From CAVSUR01 sp963731285 (lineage in GTDB: Bacteria > Actinomycetota > Actinomycetes > Streptosporangiales > Streptosporangiaceae), in contig CAVSUR010000011.1 of the NCBI GenBank assembly GCA_963731285.1, positions 248,001 to 312,000 on the forward strand: DNA of 64,000 nucleotides, read 5' to 3'. Below are positions 35,031 to 48,104 of the stretch, in pieces (the first letter of the stretch is position 1; each line of letters begins with the position of its first letter). The notes below the pieces were generated by a model that made no database searches, had not been told where the DNA came from, and was given only the letters and a program-made list of their open reading frames with translations. A program made the translations under genes and the position numbers.

Positions 35031-36065
35031 CTAGCCGGCCGGGCGGGGCGGAGGTAATCCGCGGGCGGACGGATGCGCCGTCTGATCGCCGTCCTGGCCG
35101 TCTGGCTCCTCCCCGCGCGACCCGGGCGGCGCGGGGCGGGCGGACGGCACGGGCAGAACAGTCGGCGCGGGCAGGACGGATGGCGCGGGCAGGGCGGACG
35201 GAAACCGGCTGACGGCGCGCATGCTCGGCGGGCGCGCGGGCGGGCGGGGGCCGTCCCCGACGTAGTCCGGGCCGCGGCGGGCCCGGGTCATCCGCAGGTA
35301 GATCAGGGCGGCGGCCAGGACGACGATCATCACCAGCTGGCTGACCCGGAGGCCGAACAGGTGCTCAGAGCGGCCGAGGCGGACCGAGTCGGTCACCAGC
35401 CGGCCGCAGGCGTAGAGCGCCACGTAGCAGGCGAACAGCCGATCGCCGGCCAGCTCGAGGCGCCGCCCCGCCTGGATCAGCGCCATCCCGGCCGCGGCCG
35501 CCCACAGCGACTCGTAGAGGAAGATCGGCTGGAAGGTCGCGTAGCTCTCGAAGCCGCTGGCCCGGTGCACCGGCGAGATGCTCACGGCCCACGGCAGGGT
35601 CGACGGCCGGCCGTAGAGGTTCTGGGTGAACCAGCTGCCCCAGCACCCGATCGCCTGCGCGAACGCCAGCGCGGGCGCCGCAGCCCCGGCCAGCGGGCTC
35701 ACCCCGATCCCCTTCCGGCGGCAGTACAGCCAGCTGCCGGCCGCACCGCCGGCCAGCACGCCGGGCAGGCCGAGCCCGCCGCTCCACACCCGGAACAGGT
35801 TGACCCAGTCCCGGCCCCCGCCGAAGTAGGCGGAGGAGTCGGTGAGCACGCTGTACACCCGGCCGAGAATCAGCCCGGCCGGGACGGCGACGGTCGCGAT
35901 GTCGAGCACGACGGTGCCGCGGCCGCCAATGGCCCGGTACCGCATGGCCGTCAGCCACAGGCCGACTACGACCCCGGCCACGATGCACAGCGCGTAGGCG
36001 CGGACCGGGACCGGGCCAAGATGCCACAAGCCGCGGGCCGGGCTCGGCAGGAAGGCAGCCGACAT
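35031..36065 (-). CDS. lgt: Prolipoprotein diacylglyceryl transferase homologue with divergent signature
   Basis: A 344-aa membrane protein of seven helices that by homology transfers diacylglycerol to lipobox cysteines. Family features are HLGPVPVRAYALCIVAGVVV, RVYSVLTDSSAYF, RVWSGGLGLPGVLAGG, LFACYVALYACGRLVTDSVR. However, the Lgt signature reads IGCWGSWFTQNLYGRPS where the family has GRxGNxxNxExxGRP, so the conserved Arg, Asn and Glu are Cys, Ser and Asn. The C-terminal tail is a Pro/Ala/Ser/Val repeat. ATG 36065 was chosen over 36179. It lies after gltD near the trp genes, matching trpA-lgt linkage. It may be a divergent paralogue. Confidence 0.85.
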   Translation of the reverse strand: MSAAFLPSPARGLWHLGPVPVRAYALCIVAGVVVGLWLTAMRYRAIGGRGTVVLDIATVAVPAGLILGRVYSVLTDSSAYFGGGRDWVNLFRVWSGGLGLPGVLAGGAAGSWLYCRRKGIGVSPLAGAAAPALAFAQAIGCWGSWFTQNLYGRPSTLPWAVSISPVHRASGFESYATFQPIFLYESLWAAAAGMALIQAGRRLELAGDRLFACYVALYACGRLVTDSVRLGRSEHLFGLRVSQLVMIVVLAAALIYLRMTRARRGPDYVGDGPRPPARPPSMRAVSRFPSALPAPSVLPAPTVLPVPSARPAPPGSRGEEPDGQDGDQTAHPSARGLPPPRPAG

Positions 36066-36216
36066 GTTGTGTGACGTTACCCGTGCGACGGGCGCGATGC
36101 GCCGGTTCAGGACCGCTGGCCGGTTTGCCGCCGGAGCCTCGGCCGCAGCGAGCCCGCCCGGCATTACCCCGCCCGGCACTACCAGCGCGGCCGGCGCTAC
36201 CGCAGGAACGCGGGCG

Positions 36217-37680
36217 TCACCGCAGCGGCGCCGCGGTCGGCGGGATTGCCGACGGCAGCAGCGTCTGGCCTTCCAGGTACCTGTCGGCGGCAGCCGCGGC
36301 CGACCGGCCCTCGGCGATGGCCCAGACGATCAGCGACTGGCCGCGGCCTGCGTCACCGGCCACGAAGACCCCCGGCGCCGTGGTCGCGTACGAGGCGTCC
36401 CTGGCGATGGTGCCGCGCTGGGTCAGCTGCACGCCCAGCTCGTCGAGCAGCGGGCCCGGCTCGGCACCAGTGAAGCCCATGGCCAGCAGCACCAGGTCGC
36501 ACGGCAGCTCCCGCTCGCTGCCAGGCACCGGCACGAACTTGCCGCCGGAGAACTCGGCTTCGACCAGCCGCAGGGCCCGCACCCGGCCCGCGGCGTCGCC
36601 TGCGAACTCGGTGGTCGAGACCGCGTAGACCCGCTGGCCGCCCTCCTCGTGCGCGCTGGATACCCGGTAGATCACCGGGTACGTCGGCCACGGCTGGTGC
36701 GCCGCCCGCTGCCCCGGGGGCTCCGGCAGGATTTCCAGCTGGGTGACCGAGGCGGCGCGCTGCCGGTGCGCGGTGCCCAGGCAGTCGGCCCCGGTGTCAC
36801 CGCCGCCGATGATCACCACGTGCCGTCCGGCGGCGCAGATGGCCGGCTCCTCGATCGCCCCGGCCGCCACCGTCCGGTTGGCCAGCGGCAGGTAGTCCAT
36901 CGCCTGGTGGATGCCGGCCAGGTCGCTGCCGGGCACCGGCAGCCCGCGGGGCACCCGGGCCCCGCAGGCCAGCACGATCGCGTCGTAGCCGTCGCGCAGC
37001 TGCCGGGCAGTCACATCGGTGCCCGCGTCCGCCCCGCAGCGGAACACCGTGCCCTCGGCCAGCATCTGCGCCAGCCGGCGGTCCAGGTGCCGCTTCTCCA
37101 TCTTGAACTCGGGGATCCCGTAGCGCAGCAGCCCGCCGGGACGGTCGTCGCGCTCGTACACGGTGACCGCGTGGCCGGCCCGGGTGAGCTGCTGGGCGGC
37201 CGCCAGGCCCGCCGGGCCCGAGCCGATCACCGCGACCCGGCGCCCGGCCATCCGCGCGGCGGCGGACGGCGGGCGGGGCGGCACCCAGCCCTCGGCCCAG
37301 GCGCGGTCGATGATCTCCACCTCGACCTGCTTGATCGTGACCGGGTCGGAGTTGATGCCGAGCACGCAGGCCGTCTCGCACGGCGCGGGGCAGAGCCGGC
37401 CGGTGAACTCGGGGAAATTGTTCGTCGCGTGCAGCCGCTCGATGGCGGCCCGCCAGTCATGCCGCCAGACGAGGTCGTTCCACTCCGGGATGAGGTTCCC
37501 GAGCGGGCACCCGCTGTGGCAGAACGGGATTCCGCAGTCCATGCACCGGCCTGCCTGCCGCTCCAGCTCCGGGGCCGGGAATTCCTCGTAGACCTCGTGC
37601 CAGTCCTGGATCCGGATGTCGACCGGCCGCCGGCCCGGCGTGCTGCGCGGCGTGGTGAGAAACCCCTTCGGGTCCGCCAT
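36217..37680 (-). CDS. gltD: Glutamate synthase (NADPH) small subunit
   Basis: A 487-aa subunit that feeds electrons from NADPH to the large subunit. N-terminal [4Fe-4S] cysteines are in GRCMDCGIPFCHSGCPLGN and GRLCPAPCETACVLGI. The FAD-binding motif is VAVIGSGPAGLAAAQQL, the NADPH-binding motif VVIIGGGDTGADC, and the C-terminal FAD contact GVFVAGDAGRGQSLIVWAI. ATG 37680 lies 26 bp after the gltB stop, giving a gltBD operon. Length is normal. Confidence 0.97.
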   Translation of the reverse strand: MADPKGFLTTPRSTPGRRPVDIRIQDWHEVYEEFPAPELERQAGRCMDCGIPFCHSGCPLGNLIPEWNDLVWRHDWRAAIERLHATNNFPEFTGRLCPAPCETACVLGINSDPVTIKQVEVEIIDRAWAEGWVPPRPPSAAARMAGRRVAVIGSGPAGLAAAQQLTRAGHAVTVYERDDRPGGLLRYGIPEFKMEKRHLDRRLAQMLAEGTVFRCGADAGTDVTARQLRDGYDAIVLACGARVPRGLPVPGSDLAGIHQAMDYLPLANRTVAAGAIEEPAICAAGRHVVIIGGGDTGADCLGTAHRQRAASVTQLEILPEPPGQRAAHQPWPTYPVIYRVSSAHEEGGQRVYAVSTTEFAGDAAGRVRALRLVEAEFSGGKFVPVPGSERELPCDLVLLAMGFTGAEPGPLLDELGVQLTQRGTIARDASYATTAPGVFVAGDAGRGQSLIVWAIAEGRSAAAAADRYLEGQTLLPSAIPPTAAPLR

Positions 37681-37706
37681 GTCTGGTGTTCTCCTTCTCC
37701 CCTGGC

Positions 37707-42406
<4,700 letters not shown>

Positions 42407-42423
42407 CCGCGCTCCCGTCGTCT

Positions 42424-42551
42424 CGCCGCCAAGCGGCGGGTGAAATGTTCGGGACGACGTCGGCCCTAGCCGTGAGCGCACGGTACCCGGTCGGCCGGGC
42501 TACTGAAAAGCGCTACGACCAGCAGTATATCGAGAAGGCCCGGCAGCGAAA
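42424..42551 (-). promoter_or_regulatory. Candidate gltB promoter and leader hairpin
   Basis: On the minus strand TTTCGC (42551-42546) and TATACT (42529-42524) are 16 nt apart; the -10 is close to consensus and the -35 is weak. Between it and the gltB ATG, a CGCCGC-TTG-GCGGCG hairpin lies around 42424-42438, close to the ribosome-binding site. Confidence 0.4.
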
Positions 42552-42594
42552 GATTTCCGGCGTGTTACCGGGGCCGCTGGCCGGGCCGGTGCGG

Positions 42595-43407
42595 TCAGCC
42601 GTCCGGGCGGGGACGGCGGCGCACGCCCGCGGCGAGGTCAGCGGCCAGCTCGCGGACGCCGGCCAGCCCGCTGGGCGCGTCCGGGGCGGCCAGCAGCCGC
42701 TGTACGAACGCGGAGCCGACGATCACGCCGTCGGCGAATCCCGCGACCTGCGCGGCCTGGTCGCCGTCGCGCACCCCGAGCCCGACGGCCACCGGCAGCT
42801 GCGTGCACTCGCGGACCCGTGCGACCAGCCCGGCGGCCCCCCCGCCGACCTGATCACGGGGGCCGGTGATGCCCATCAGCGATGCCGCGTAGACAAACCC
42901 GCGGCAGGCCGAGCTGATCAGCGCGATCCGCTGCGCCGACGAGCTGGGCGCGACCAGGAACACCGGATCCAGGTTCCGCCGGGCGGCGGCGTCCAGCCAC
43001 GGGGCCGCCTCCTCCGGCGTCAGGTCCGGAGTGATCATCCCGCTCGCCCCGGCCGCGGCCAGGTCCCGCGCGAACGCCGCGATCCCGTACGCCTCGACCG
43101 GGTTCCAGTAGGTCATCACCAGCACCGGAACGCCGGCCGCGGCGACCGCGCTGACGGTGGCCAGCACATCGGGCACGGTGACGCCGCCGGCCAGCGCGGC
43201 GTGCACGGCCTGCTGGATGACCGGGCCGTCCATCAGCGGGTCGGAGTACGGCAACCCGATCTCGATTATGTCGGCCCCGGCCTGGGCGATCGCCACGGCC
43301 GCGGCGGCCGCCCCGTCGACCGAGGGGAACCCGGCCGGCAGGTACCCGATCAGGACCGCCCGGTGGTGCGCCGCGGCCTTCTCGAAGGCCAGGCTGACCG
43401 CGCTCAC
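42595..43407 (-). CDS. trpA: Tryptophan synthase alpha subunit
   Basis: A 270-aa TIM-barrel lyase splitting indole-3-glycerol phosphate. The catalytic residues are at canonical positions: Glu49 (ADIIEIGLPYSDPLMDG) and Asp60. Other family segments are VLVMTYWNPVEAYGI, GMITPDLTPEE, VFLVAPSSSAQRI and FVYAASLMGITGPRD, with phosphate-binding VAVGLGVRDGDQ. ATG 43407 overlaps the trpB stop (ATGA), so alpha and beta are co-translated. Confidence 0.97.
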   Translation of the reverse strand: MSAVSLAFEKAAAHHRAVLIGYLPAGFPSVDGAAAAAVAIAQAGADIIEIGLPYSDPLMDGPVIQQAVHAALAGGVTVPDVLATVSAVAAAGVPVLVMTYWNPVEAYGIAAFARDLAAAGASGMITPDLTPEEAAPWLDAAARRNLDPVFLVAPSSSAQRIALISSACRGFVYAASLMGITGPRDQVGGGAAGLVARVRECTQLPVAVGLGVRDGDQAAQVAGFADGVIVGSAFVQRLLAAPDAPSGLAGVRELAADLAAGVRRRPRPDG

Positions 43408-44645
43408 GGCCGGACCTCCGTCCCCTGGCCGCCCGGGCCGTCGAGATGGCCGAACCAGCGGGCCGCGATGTCGACGTCCTTATCGCCCCGGCCGGACAGG
43501 CTGACCAGCAGCACGGCGTCCGGGCCGAGCTGCGGACCGACCTGCAGTGCCCCGGCCAGCGCGTGCGCGGACTCGATCGCCGGGATGATGCCCTCGGTCC
43601 GGCACAGCACCGAGAAGGCCTCCATCGCCTGCTCGTCGGTCACCGCCCGGTAGGCGGCCCGGCCGGTGTCGTGCAGCCAGGCGTGCTCGGGGCCGACCCC
43701 CGGGTAGTCAAGCCCGGCGGACACCGAGTGCGTGGACAGCGTCTGGCCCTCGGCGTTCTGCAGCAGGTAGGTACGCATACCGTGCAGCACGCCAGGTGAC
43801 CCGGCGGTCAGGGTGGCGGCGTGCCGCCCGGTGGACAGCCCGTCGCCGCCCGCCTCGCAGCCGATCAGCGCGACCTCCTCGTCGGGTATGAACTCGTGGA
43901 AGATCCCGATCGCGTTGGAGCCGCCGCCGACGCAGGCGATGACCGCATCCGGCAGCCGCCCGGCCTTATCCAGGATCTGCCGCCTGGCCTCCGCCCCGAT
44001 GATCCGCTGGAAGTCGCGGACCATCATCGGGAACGGATGCGGGCCGCCGACCGAGCCGATGCAGTAGTGCGTGTCGGCCACGGTGGCCACCCAGTCGCGG
44101 AACGCCTCATTCATGGCGTCCTTGAGCGTCCTGGTGCCGGTCGTCACCGGGATCACCTCGGCGCCCAGCATCCGCATCCGCGCCACGTTCAGCGCCTGCC
44201 GCCGGGTGTCCTCCTCGCCCATGTAGACCGCGCAGTCCATGTCCAGCAGCGCGCAGGCGGTGGCGGTGGCCACGCCGTGCTGCCCGGCCCCGGTCTCAGC
44301 GATCACCCGGGTCTTGCCCATGCGCTTGGTCAGCAGCGCCTGCCCGAGCACATTGTTGATCTTGTGCGAGCCAGTGTGGGCCATGTCCTCGCGCTTGAGA
44401 AACACCCGGCCGCCGCCTGCCCGGGCCGCGAACCTGGGCACCTCGGTCAGCAGCGTGGGCCGCCCGGCGTAGTCGCGCAGCAGCGCTGCTAGCTCGGCAT
44501 TGAACCCGCGGTCGGCGCTGGCCGCGGTATAGGCGGCAGTCAGCTCGTCCAGCGCCGACATCAGCGCCTCGGGGGCCAGCCTGCCGCCGAACGGGCCGAA
44601 ATGGCCGGCCAGGTCGGGCACGGTGGCAGCCGGTGCGGTGCTCAT
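43404..44645 (-). CDS. trpB: Tryptophan synthase beta subunit
   Basis: A 413-aa PLP enzyme joining indole and serine. The PLP lysine is Lys95 in EDMAHTGSHKINNVLGQALL. The phosphate-binding GGGSNAIGIFHEFI and the regions ETGAGQHGVATATACALLDM and LDYPGVGPEHAWLHDTGRA are intact. ATG 44645 gives normal length. It sits between trpC (91-bp gap) and trpA (4-bp overlap). Confidence 0.97.
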   Translation of the reverse strand: MSTAPAATVPDLAGHFGPFGGRLAPEALMSALDELTAAYTAASADRGFNAELAALLRDYAGRPTLLTEVPRFAARAGGGRVFLKREDMAHTGSHKINNVLGQALLTKRMGKTRVIAETGAGQHGVATATACALLDMDCAVYMGEEDTRRQALNVARMRMLGAEVIPVTTGTRTLKDAMNEAFRDWVATVADTHYCIGSVGGPHPFPMMVRDFQRIIGAEARRQILDKAGRLPDAVIACVGGGSNAIGIFHEFIPDEEVALIGCEAGGDGLSTGRHAATLTAGSPGVLHGMRTYLLQNAEGQTLSTHSVSAGLDYPGVGPEHAWLHDTGRAAYRAVTDEQAMEAFSVLCRTEGIIPAIESAHALAGALQVGPQLGPDAVLLVSLSGRGDKDVDIAARWFGHLDGPGGQGTEVRP

Positions 44646-44736
44646 GACGTTCCTCCGTGATCCTCAGATCGTCCCGGCCGGCGCCGGGCGTCCCGGGCCG
44701 GTCCTGATGCGGCCGGCTCCAGGCTCGCGGCCGGCG

Positions 44737-45624
44737 TCAGTCGGCCTGGCCGCCCGGCCCGCGCCTGCCGCGCCCGTCCCGGCCCGGGCGGGGGGCGCCG
44801 CGGCCGGACTGCGCGCTGCCCCGGTCGCCGCGCAGCGCCGGGTGCGACCCGGCGGTCACCAGGTCGGCCACCGCCGACCTGGGGTCCTTCTCGGTGACGA
44901 GGGCCTCGCCGACCAGCACGGCGTCGGCGCCCGCGGCGGCGTAGGCGAGCAGGTCGTGCGGCCCGCGTACGCCCGATTCGGCGATCTTGACGATACCTGC
45001 CGGGATGCGGGGCACCAGCCGGGCGAAGACCGACCTGTCCACCTCCAGAGTGCTCAGGTCACGGGCGTTGACGCCGATGACCTGGGCGCCGGCGTCAAGC
45101 GCGCGGTCCAGCTCCGCGCCGGTGTGCACCTCCACCAGCGGGACCAGGCCGATCGAGCAGGCTCGGTCGATCAGCGAGACCAGGGCGTTCTGCTCCAGCG
45201 CGGCCACGATCAGCAGGGCCAGGTCCGCGCCGTGCGCCCGGGCCTCCCAGAGCTGGTAGGAGCTGATGACGAAGTCCTTGCGCAGCAGCGGGACCCGCAC
45301 CGCCTGGCGGACCGCCTTCAGGTCGGCGAGGCTGCCGCCGAAGCGGCGCTGTTCGGTGAGCACGCTGATGACGCGGGCGCCGCCCGCCTCGTAGTCGCGG
45401 GCCAGCGCGGCCGGATCGGCGATCGCGGCCAGCATGCCCCGGGACGGGCTCTCCCGCTTCACCTCGGCGATGACGGCCACGTCCTCACAGCGCAGCGCCC
45501 CCATCGCATCCCTGGGCGCGGCGGCGCAGCCCGCGATGAGCTTCAGCCGGTCCAGTGGCAGGCTCTGCTGCCGGGCCGCGAGGTCGGCCCGCACGCCCAC
45601 CAGGATGTCGTCGAGCACGCTCAT
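44737..45624 (-). CDS. trpC: Indole-3-glycerol phosphate synthase
   Basis: A 295-aa TIM-barrel enzyme of tryptophan synthesis. It shows VLDDILVGVRADLAARQ, the catalytic-lysine strand VAVIAEVKRESPSRG, ISVLTEQRRFGGSLADL, LLRKDFVISSYQLWEARAHG, IGVNARDLSTLEVD and VKIAESGVRG. The last ~25 residues are an Arg/Gly-rich tail not found in most homologues. ATG 45624 has AAGGGGG about 9 nt upstream, partly buried in a hairpin. Confidence 0.96.
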   Translation of the reverse strand: MSVLDDILVGVRADLAARQQSLPLDRLKLIAGCAAAPRDAMGALRCEDVAVIAEVKRESPSRGMLAAIADPAALARDYEAGGARVISVLTEQRRFGGSLADLKAVRQAVRVPLLRKDFVISSYQLWEARAHGADLALLIVAALEQNALVSLIDRACSIGLVPLVEVHTGAELDRALDAGAQVIGVNARDLSTLEVDRSVFARLVPRIPAGIVKIAESGVRGPHDLLAYAAAGADAVLVGEALVTEKDPRSAVADLVTAGSHPALRGDRGSAQSGRGAPRPGRDGRGRRGPGGQAD

Positions 45625-45628
45625 GGCA

Positions 45629-45647
45629 GCGCCCCCTTCGAGGGCGC
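45629..45647 (-). promoter_or_regulatory. Hairpin covering the trpC ribosome-binding site
   Basis: On the minus strand GCGCCC-TCGAAGG-GGGCGC forms a 6-bp GC stem whose 3' side and loop include the AAGGGGG ribosome-binding sequence, 5 nt before the trpC ATG. It could lower or regulate initiation; no Trp-rich leader peptide was found. Confidence 0.4.
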
Positions 45648-45862
45648 CAGGGACCGGCGCCCGGCGCTTACAAGTTGGCTCGCAAGCTCGGTCACGCGGC
45701 TGCCTGCCCCCTCGCGGTGAGTTTGCCTTGCCGTCCGATGGTACGAGCAGGCCGCCGCGGGGCCGCAGCCGCCCCTGGCGTCGGCCGCGGACCCCGGCGG
45801 CGTCCCGCATGACCGGGCCCGGGCGCCGCGGCGCCCGGCGCGAGGCGCACAGTGCGCCCTGG

Positions 45863-46324
45863 TCAGCCCGCCTGCTCGCCGAGCGGCTCGGACTCCCCGA
45901 GCTCGTCGTACCGAGCGTCACCGAACGCTGGCGCCTCGTGGCCGCGACCGGGCAGTGCCGTGAAGGCCCGGCCCACGGCGGGATGCATGAGGAAGGCGAA
46001 CGCCGCGACCCCGAGCAGCGTGCCGCCCAGGTACCGGTCGTAGATGAACCGGTAGAGGCCGATGACCGCGAAGAACCCCTCGAACGCGACGGCTGTGACC
46101 CAGGCGCCGTGGGTGCCGGAGCGGACGGCGAGGGCAACCAGGCACAAGGAGATGGCCAGCATGAAAGTGACCAGCCACGGGATGTTGCGGCGGCTGTAGG
46201 CCAGTCCGATGGCGGTGGTCATTCCCGCCTGGGCGAAGATCAGCCGGGCGGCCAGGCTCACCAGCTCGCGCGGCCGCGTCCCGGCGGCGCTGCGACCGCT
46301 GCTCGGATGCCGCGCTGCCCTCAC
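45863..46324 (-). CDS. Four-helix membrane protein in the trp cluster
   Basis: A 153-aa protein with a basic N-terminus (RAARHPSSGRSAAGTRPREL) and about four membrane helices (SLAARLIFAQAGMTTAIGLA; PWLVTFMLAISLCLVALAV; AWVTAVAFEGFFAVIGLYRF; YLGGTLLGVAAFAFLMHPA). It ends in an acidic tail (GDARYDELGESEPLGE). GTG 46324 has GGGAGG 6 nt upstream; a longer frame to 46405 lacks one. The family is not recognised. It lies between the TIGR02234 gene and trpC on the same strand. Confidence 0.8.
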   Translation of the reverse strand: MRAARHPSSGRSAAGTRPRELVSLAARLIFAQAGMTTAIGLAYSRRNIPWLVTFMLAISLCLVALAVRSGTHGAWVTAVAFEGFFAVIGLYRFIYDRYLGGTLLGVAAFAFLMHPAVGRAFTALPGRGHEAPAFGDARYDELGESEPLGEQAG

Positions 46325-46466
46325 TGGCTGCCTCCCGCCTCGGGCCAACTCCTGCGCCGACCGGCCAAGCTTAACCCCGCCCGGCCCGGCCGCCGCGATC
46401 ACCATGGTGCCACTTTCCGGTGCGCCGTACCGGCGGCCCGGCGCGGCCGTCGGAGTCCGCGGCGGC

Positions 46467-47291
46467 TCAGCGCCGCTCAGGTTCTGCCCCGGCCCGGCTC
46501 GGCGTATCCTCGCCGGGCGTGGTCGGATCCTCGCCCCGGCTCAGCGACTCCCACAAGGAGGCGCTGTCGCGGTCTGCCGCGCGGTCAGCGCCCGCCGTGC
46601 TGTCGCCGCGCGGTGCGCCGCCGCCCGCGGCCGGGTCCGGCCGGGCGCGCGGCGAGCCGGGCGGCGGGGCGGCCAGATCCCGGTCCTCGCCGCGCCCGGC
46701 CGGCGCGTGCTGCGGCGCGTCATACCTGGCCGACATCACCGGCAGCCGCTCGGCCCGCCAGGCCGCCACCAGCCCGGCCGCCACGACCAGCACCGCGCCG
46801 GCGATCGCGACCGGGCGCCACGGCAGCGCGGTGAGGGCCGCATGCGAGGGGAAGCCGGCGATCGGCGCGGCCGCGCCGGACCCGCCGCCGGACGTCGTCG
46901 ACCCGGCGCCCGAGCTGGCCCCCGCTCCGGTGGCCGGCCCGGCGCTCCCCGCCGCTGCGGCGAGCATGCCAGCGGCGGTGATGCCGGCGCTCAGCCCGGC
47001 GGCCGCCGCCGCGCCGAACAGCGCCAGCAAGATGCCGACCAGACGGCGCAGCAGCCGCCGGGTGGCTACCACGGCGGCCAGACCGGCCAGCGCGGCCACC
47101 GCCAGCGGCGTGGCGGCCGGGACCAGGGCCTGCCCGGTCAGCCGCGTCACGCTGGCCGGCAGCGGCTTCGGCTCGGCGACGACCACCCGGGCCCAGTCCT
47201 GCCGCACCGCCAGCAGCACCAGGGCGGCGCCGGCCGCGCCCGTTAGCAGCACGATCAGCAGCTCGCGGCGGGCTGCCCGGCTGGTGGCCAC
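46467..47291 (-). CDS. Trp-biosynthesis-associated membrane protein, TIGR02234 family
   Basis: A 274-aa membrane protein of the family found next to trp genes in actinobacteria. Helices are RRELLIVLLTGAAGAALVLL, ATPLAVAALAGLAAVVATRR, LVGILLALFGAAAAAGLSAG and WRPVAIAGAVLVVAAGLVAA. The disordered cytosolic tail contains the family-typical SASLWESLSRGEDPT. GTG 47291 sits 5 nt after GGAGGGAGGG. Its biochemical role is unknown. trpE, its usual upstream neighbour, is absent here. Confidence 0.88.
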   Translation of the reverse strand: MATSRAARRELLIVLLTGAAGAALVLLAVRQDWARVVVAEPKPLPASVTRLTGQALVPAATPLAVAALAGLAAVVATRRLLRRLVGILLALFGAAAAAGLSAGITAAGMLAAAAGSAGPATGAGASSGAGSTTSGGGSGAAAPIAGFPSHAALTALPWRPVAIAGAVLVVAAGLVAAWRAERLPVMSARYDAPQHAPAGRGEDRDLAAPPPGSPRARPDPAAGGGAPRGDSTAGADRAADRDSASLWESLSRGEDPTTPGEDTPSRAGAEPERR

Positions 47292-47420
47292 GGCATCCCT
47301 CCCTCCGGCCGGAAACCGCGGGGCCGGAAACGGCACGAAACCCGGCGGCCCGCCAGTACCTCAGCAGGCTAGCCTGCCGGCGGCCGGACGGGGCGGCCGC
47401 CGGTGACCTACGATCATCAG

Positions 47421-48104
47421 GTGACCTTTGCCCAGGACGAGCGCCAGGCTCTCTGCGCGCTGCTGCACGACCTAGGCCCGGACCAGCCGACGCTGTGCGC
47501 GGGGTGGCGCACGGCGGACCTGGCCGGGCACCTGGTGCTGCGCGAGCACCGGCCGGACGCGGCGCTCGGCATGGCCGGCGGTCCGCTGGCGGCCCGGACC
47601 CGGCGGCTGCAGGACCGGCTGGTGCGCCGGACGGATTTCGGCGAGCTGGTCGAGTTGCTCAGCACGGGGCCGCCGCGGCTCTCGGTCTTCGGCCTGCCCG
47701 GAGTCGACGAGCGGGCCAATGCCGTGGAGTTCTTCGTCCATCACGAGGACGTGCGGCGGGGCCAGCCGTCCTGGACTCCGCGTGCTCTGCGCCCCGGCCT
47801 GTCCGAGCTGCTGTGGGGCCGGCTGAAGATAGCCAGGCTGCTGCTGCGCAAGGCGCCGGTCGGGGTGGAATTCGCCCGGGCGGACGAGCCGGCCGCGGCC
47901 CAGCCGGACGAGCCTGGCCGGCCCGCGGCGGACCATCCGCAGCCGCCGAGCCTGCGGCTGACCGTCAGCGCCCGCACTCCCGTCGTCACCATCACCGGCA
48001 CGCCCGCCGAGCTGACCATGTGGACCTACGGCCGCCGCCCGGCCGCCCAGGTCCGCCTGGACGGCAGCGATAAGGACATCGCCGCGCTCACTGCGGCCGG
48101 CTAG
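47421..48104 (+). CDS. TIGR03085 family metal-binding protein (DinB/mycothiol-dependent fold)
   Basis: A 227-aa protein starting VTFAQDERQALCALLHDLGP, with LCAGWRTADLAGHLVLREHR (metal-binding His region) and VEFFVHHEDVRRGQPSW. These are the hallmarks of TIGR03085, related to mycothiol-dependent maleylpyruvate isomerase. GTG 47421 matches family starts; GTG 47403 would add six residues. It is divergent from the TIGR02234 gene and convergent with the metallophosphoesterase, whose stop it shares through CTAG. Confidence 0.9.
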   Translation: MTFAQDERQALCALLHDLGPDQPTLCAGWRTADLAGHLVLREHRPDAALGMAGGPLAARTRRLQDRLVRRTDFGELVELLSTGPPRLSVFGLPGVDERANAVEFFVHHEDVRRGQPSWTPRALRPGLSELLWGRLKIARLLLRKAPVGVEFARADEPAAAQPDEPGRPAADHPQPPSLRLTVSARTPVVTITGTPAELTMWTYGRRPAAQVRLDGSDKDIAALTAAG

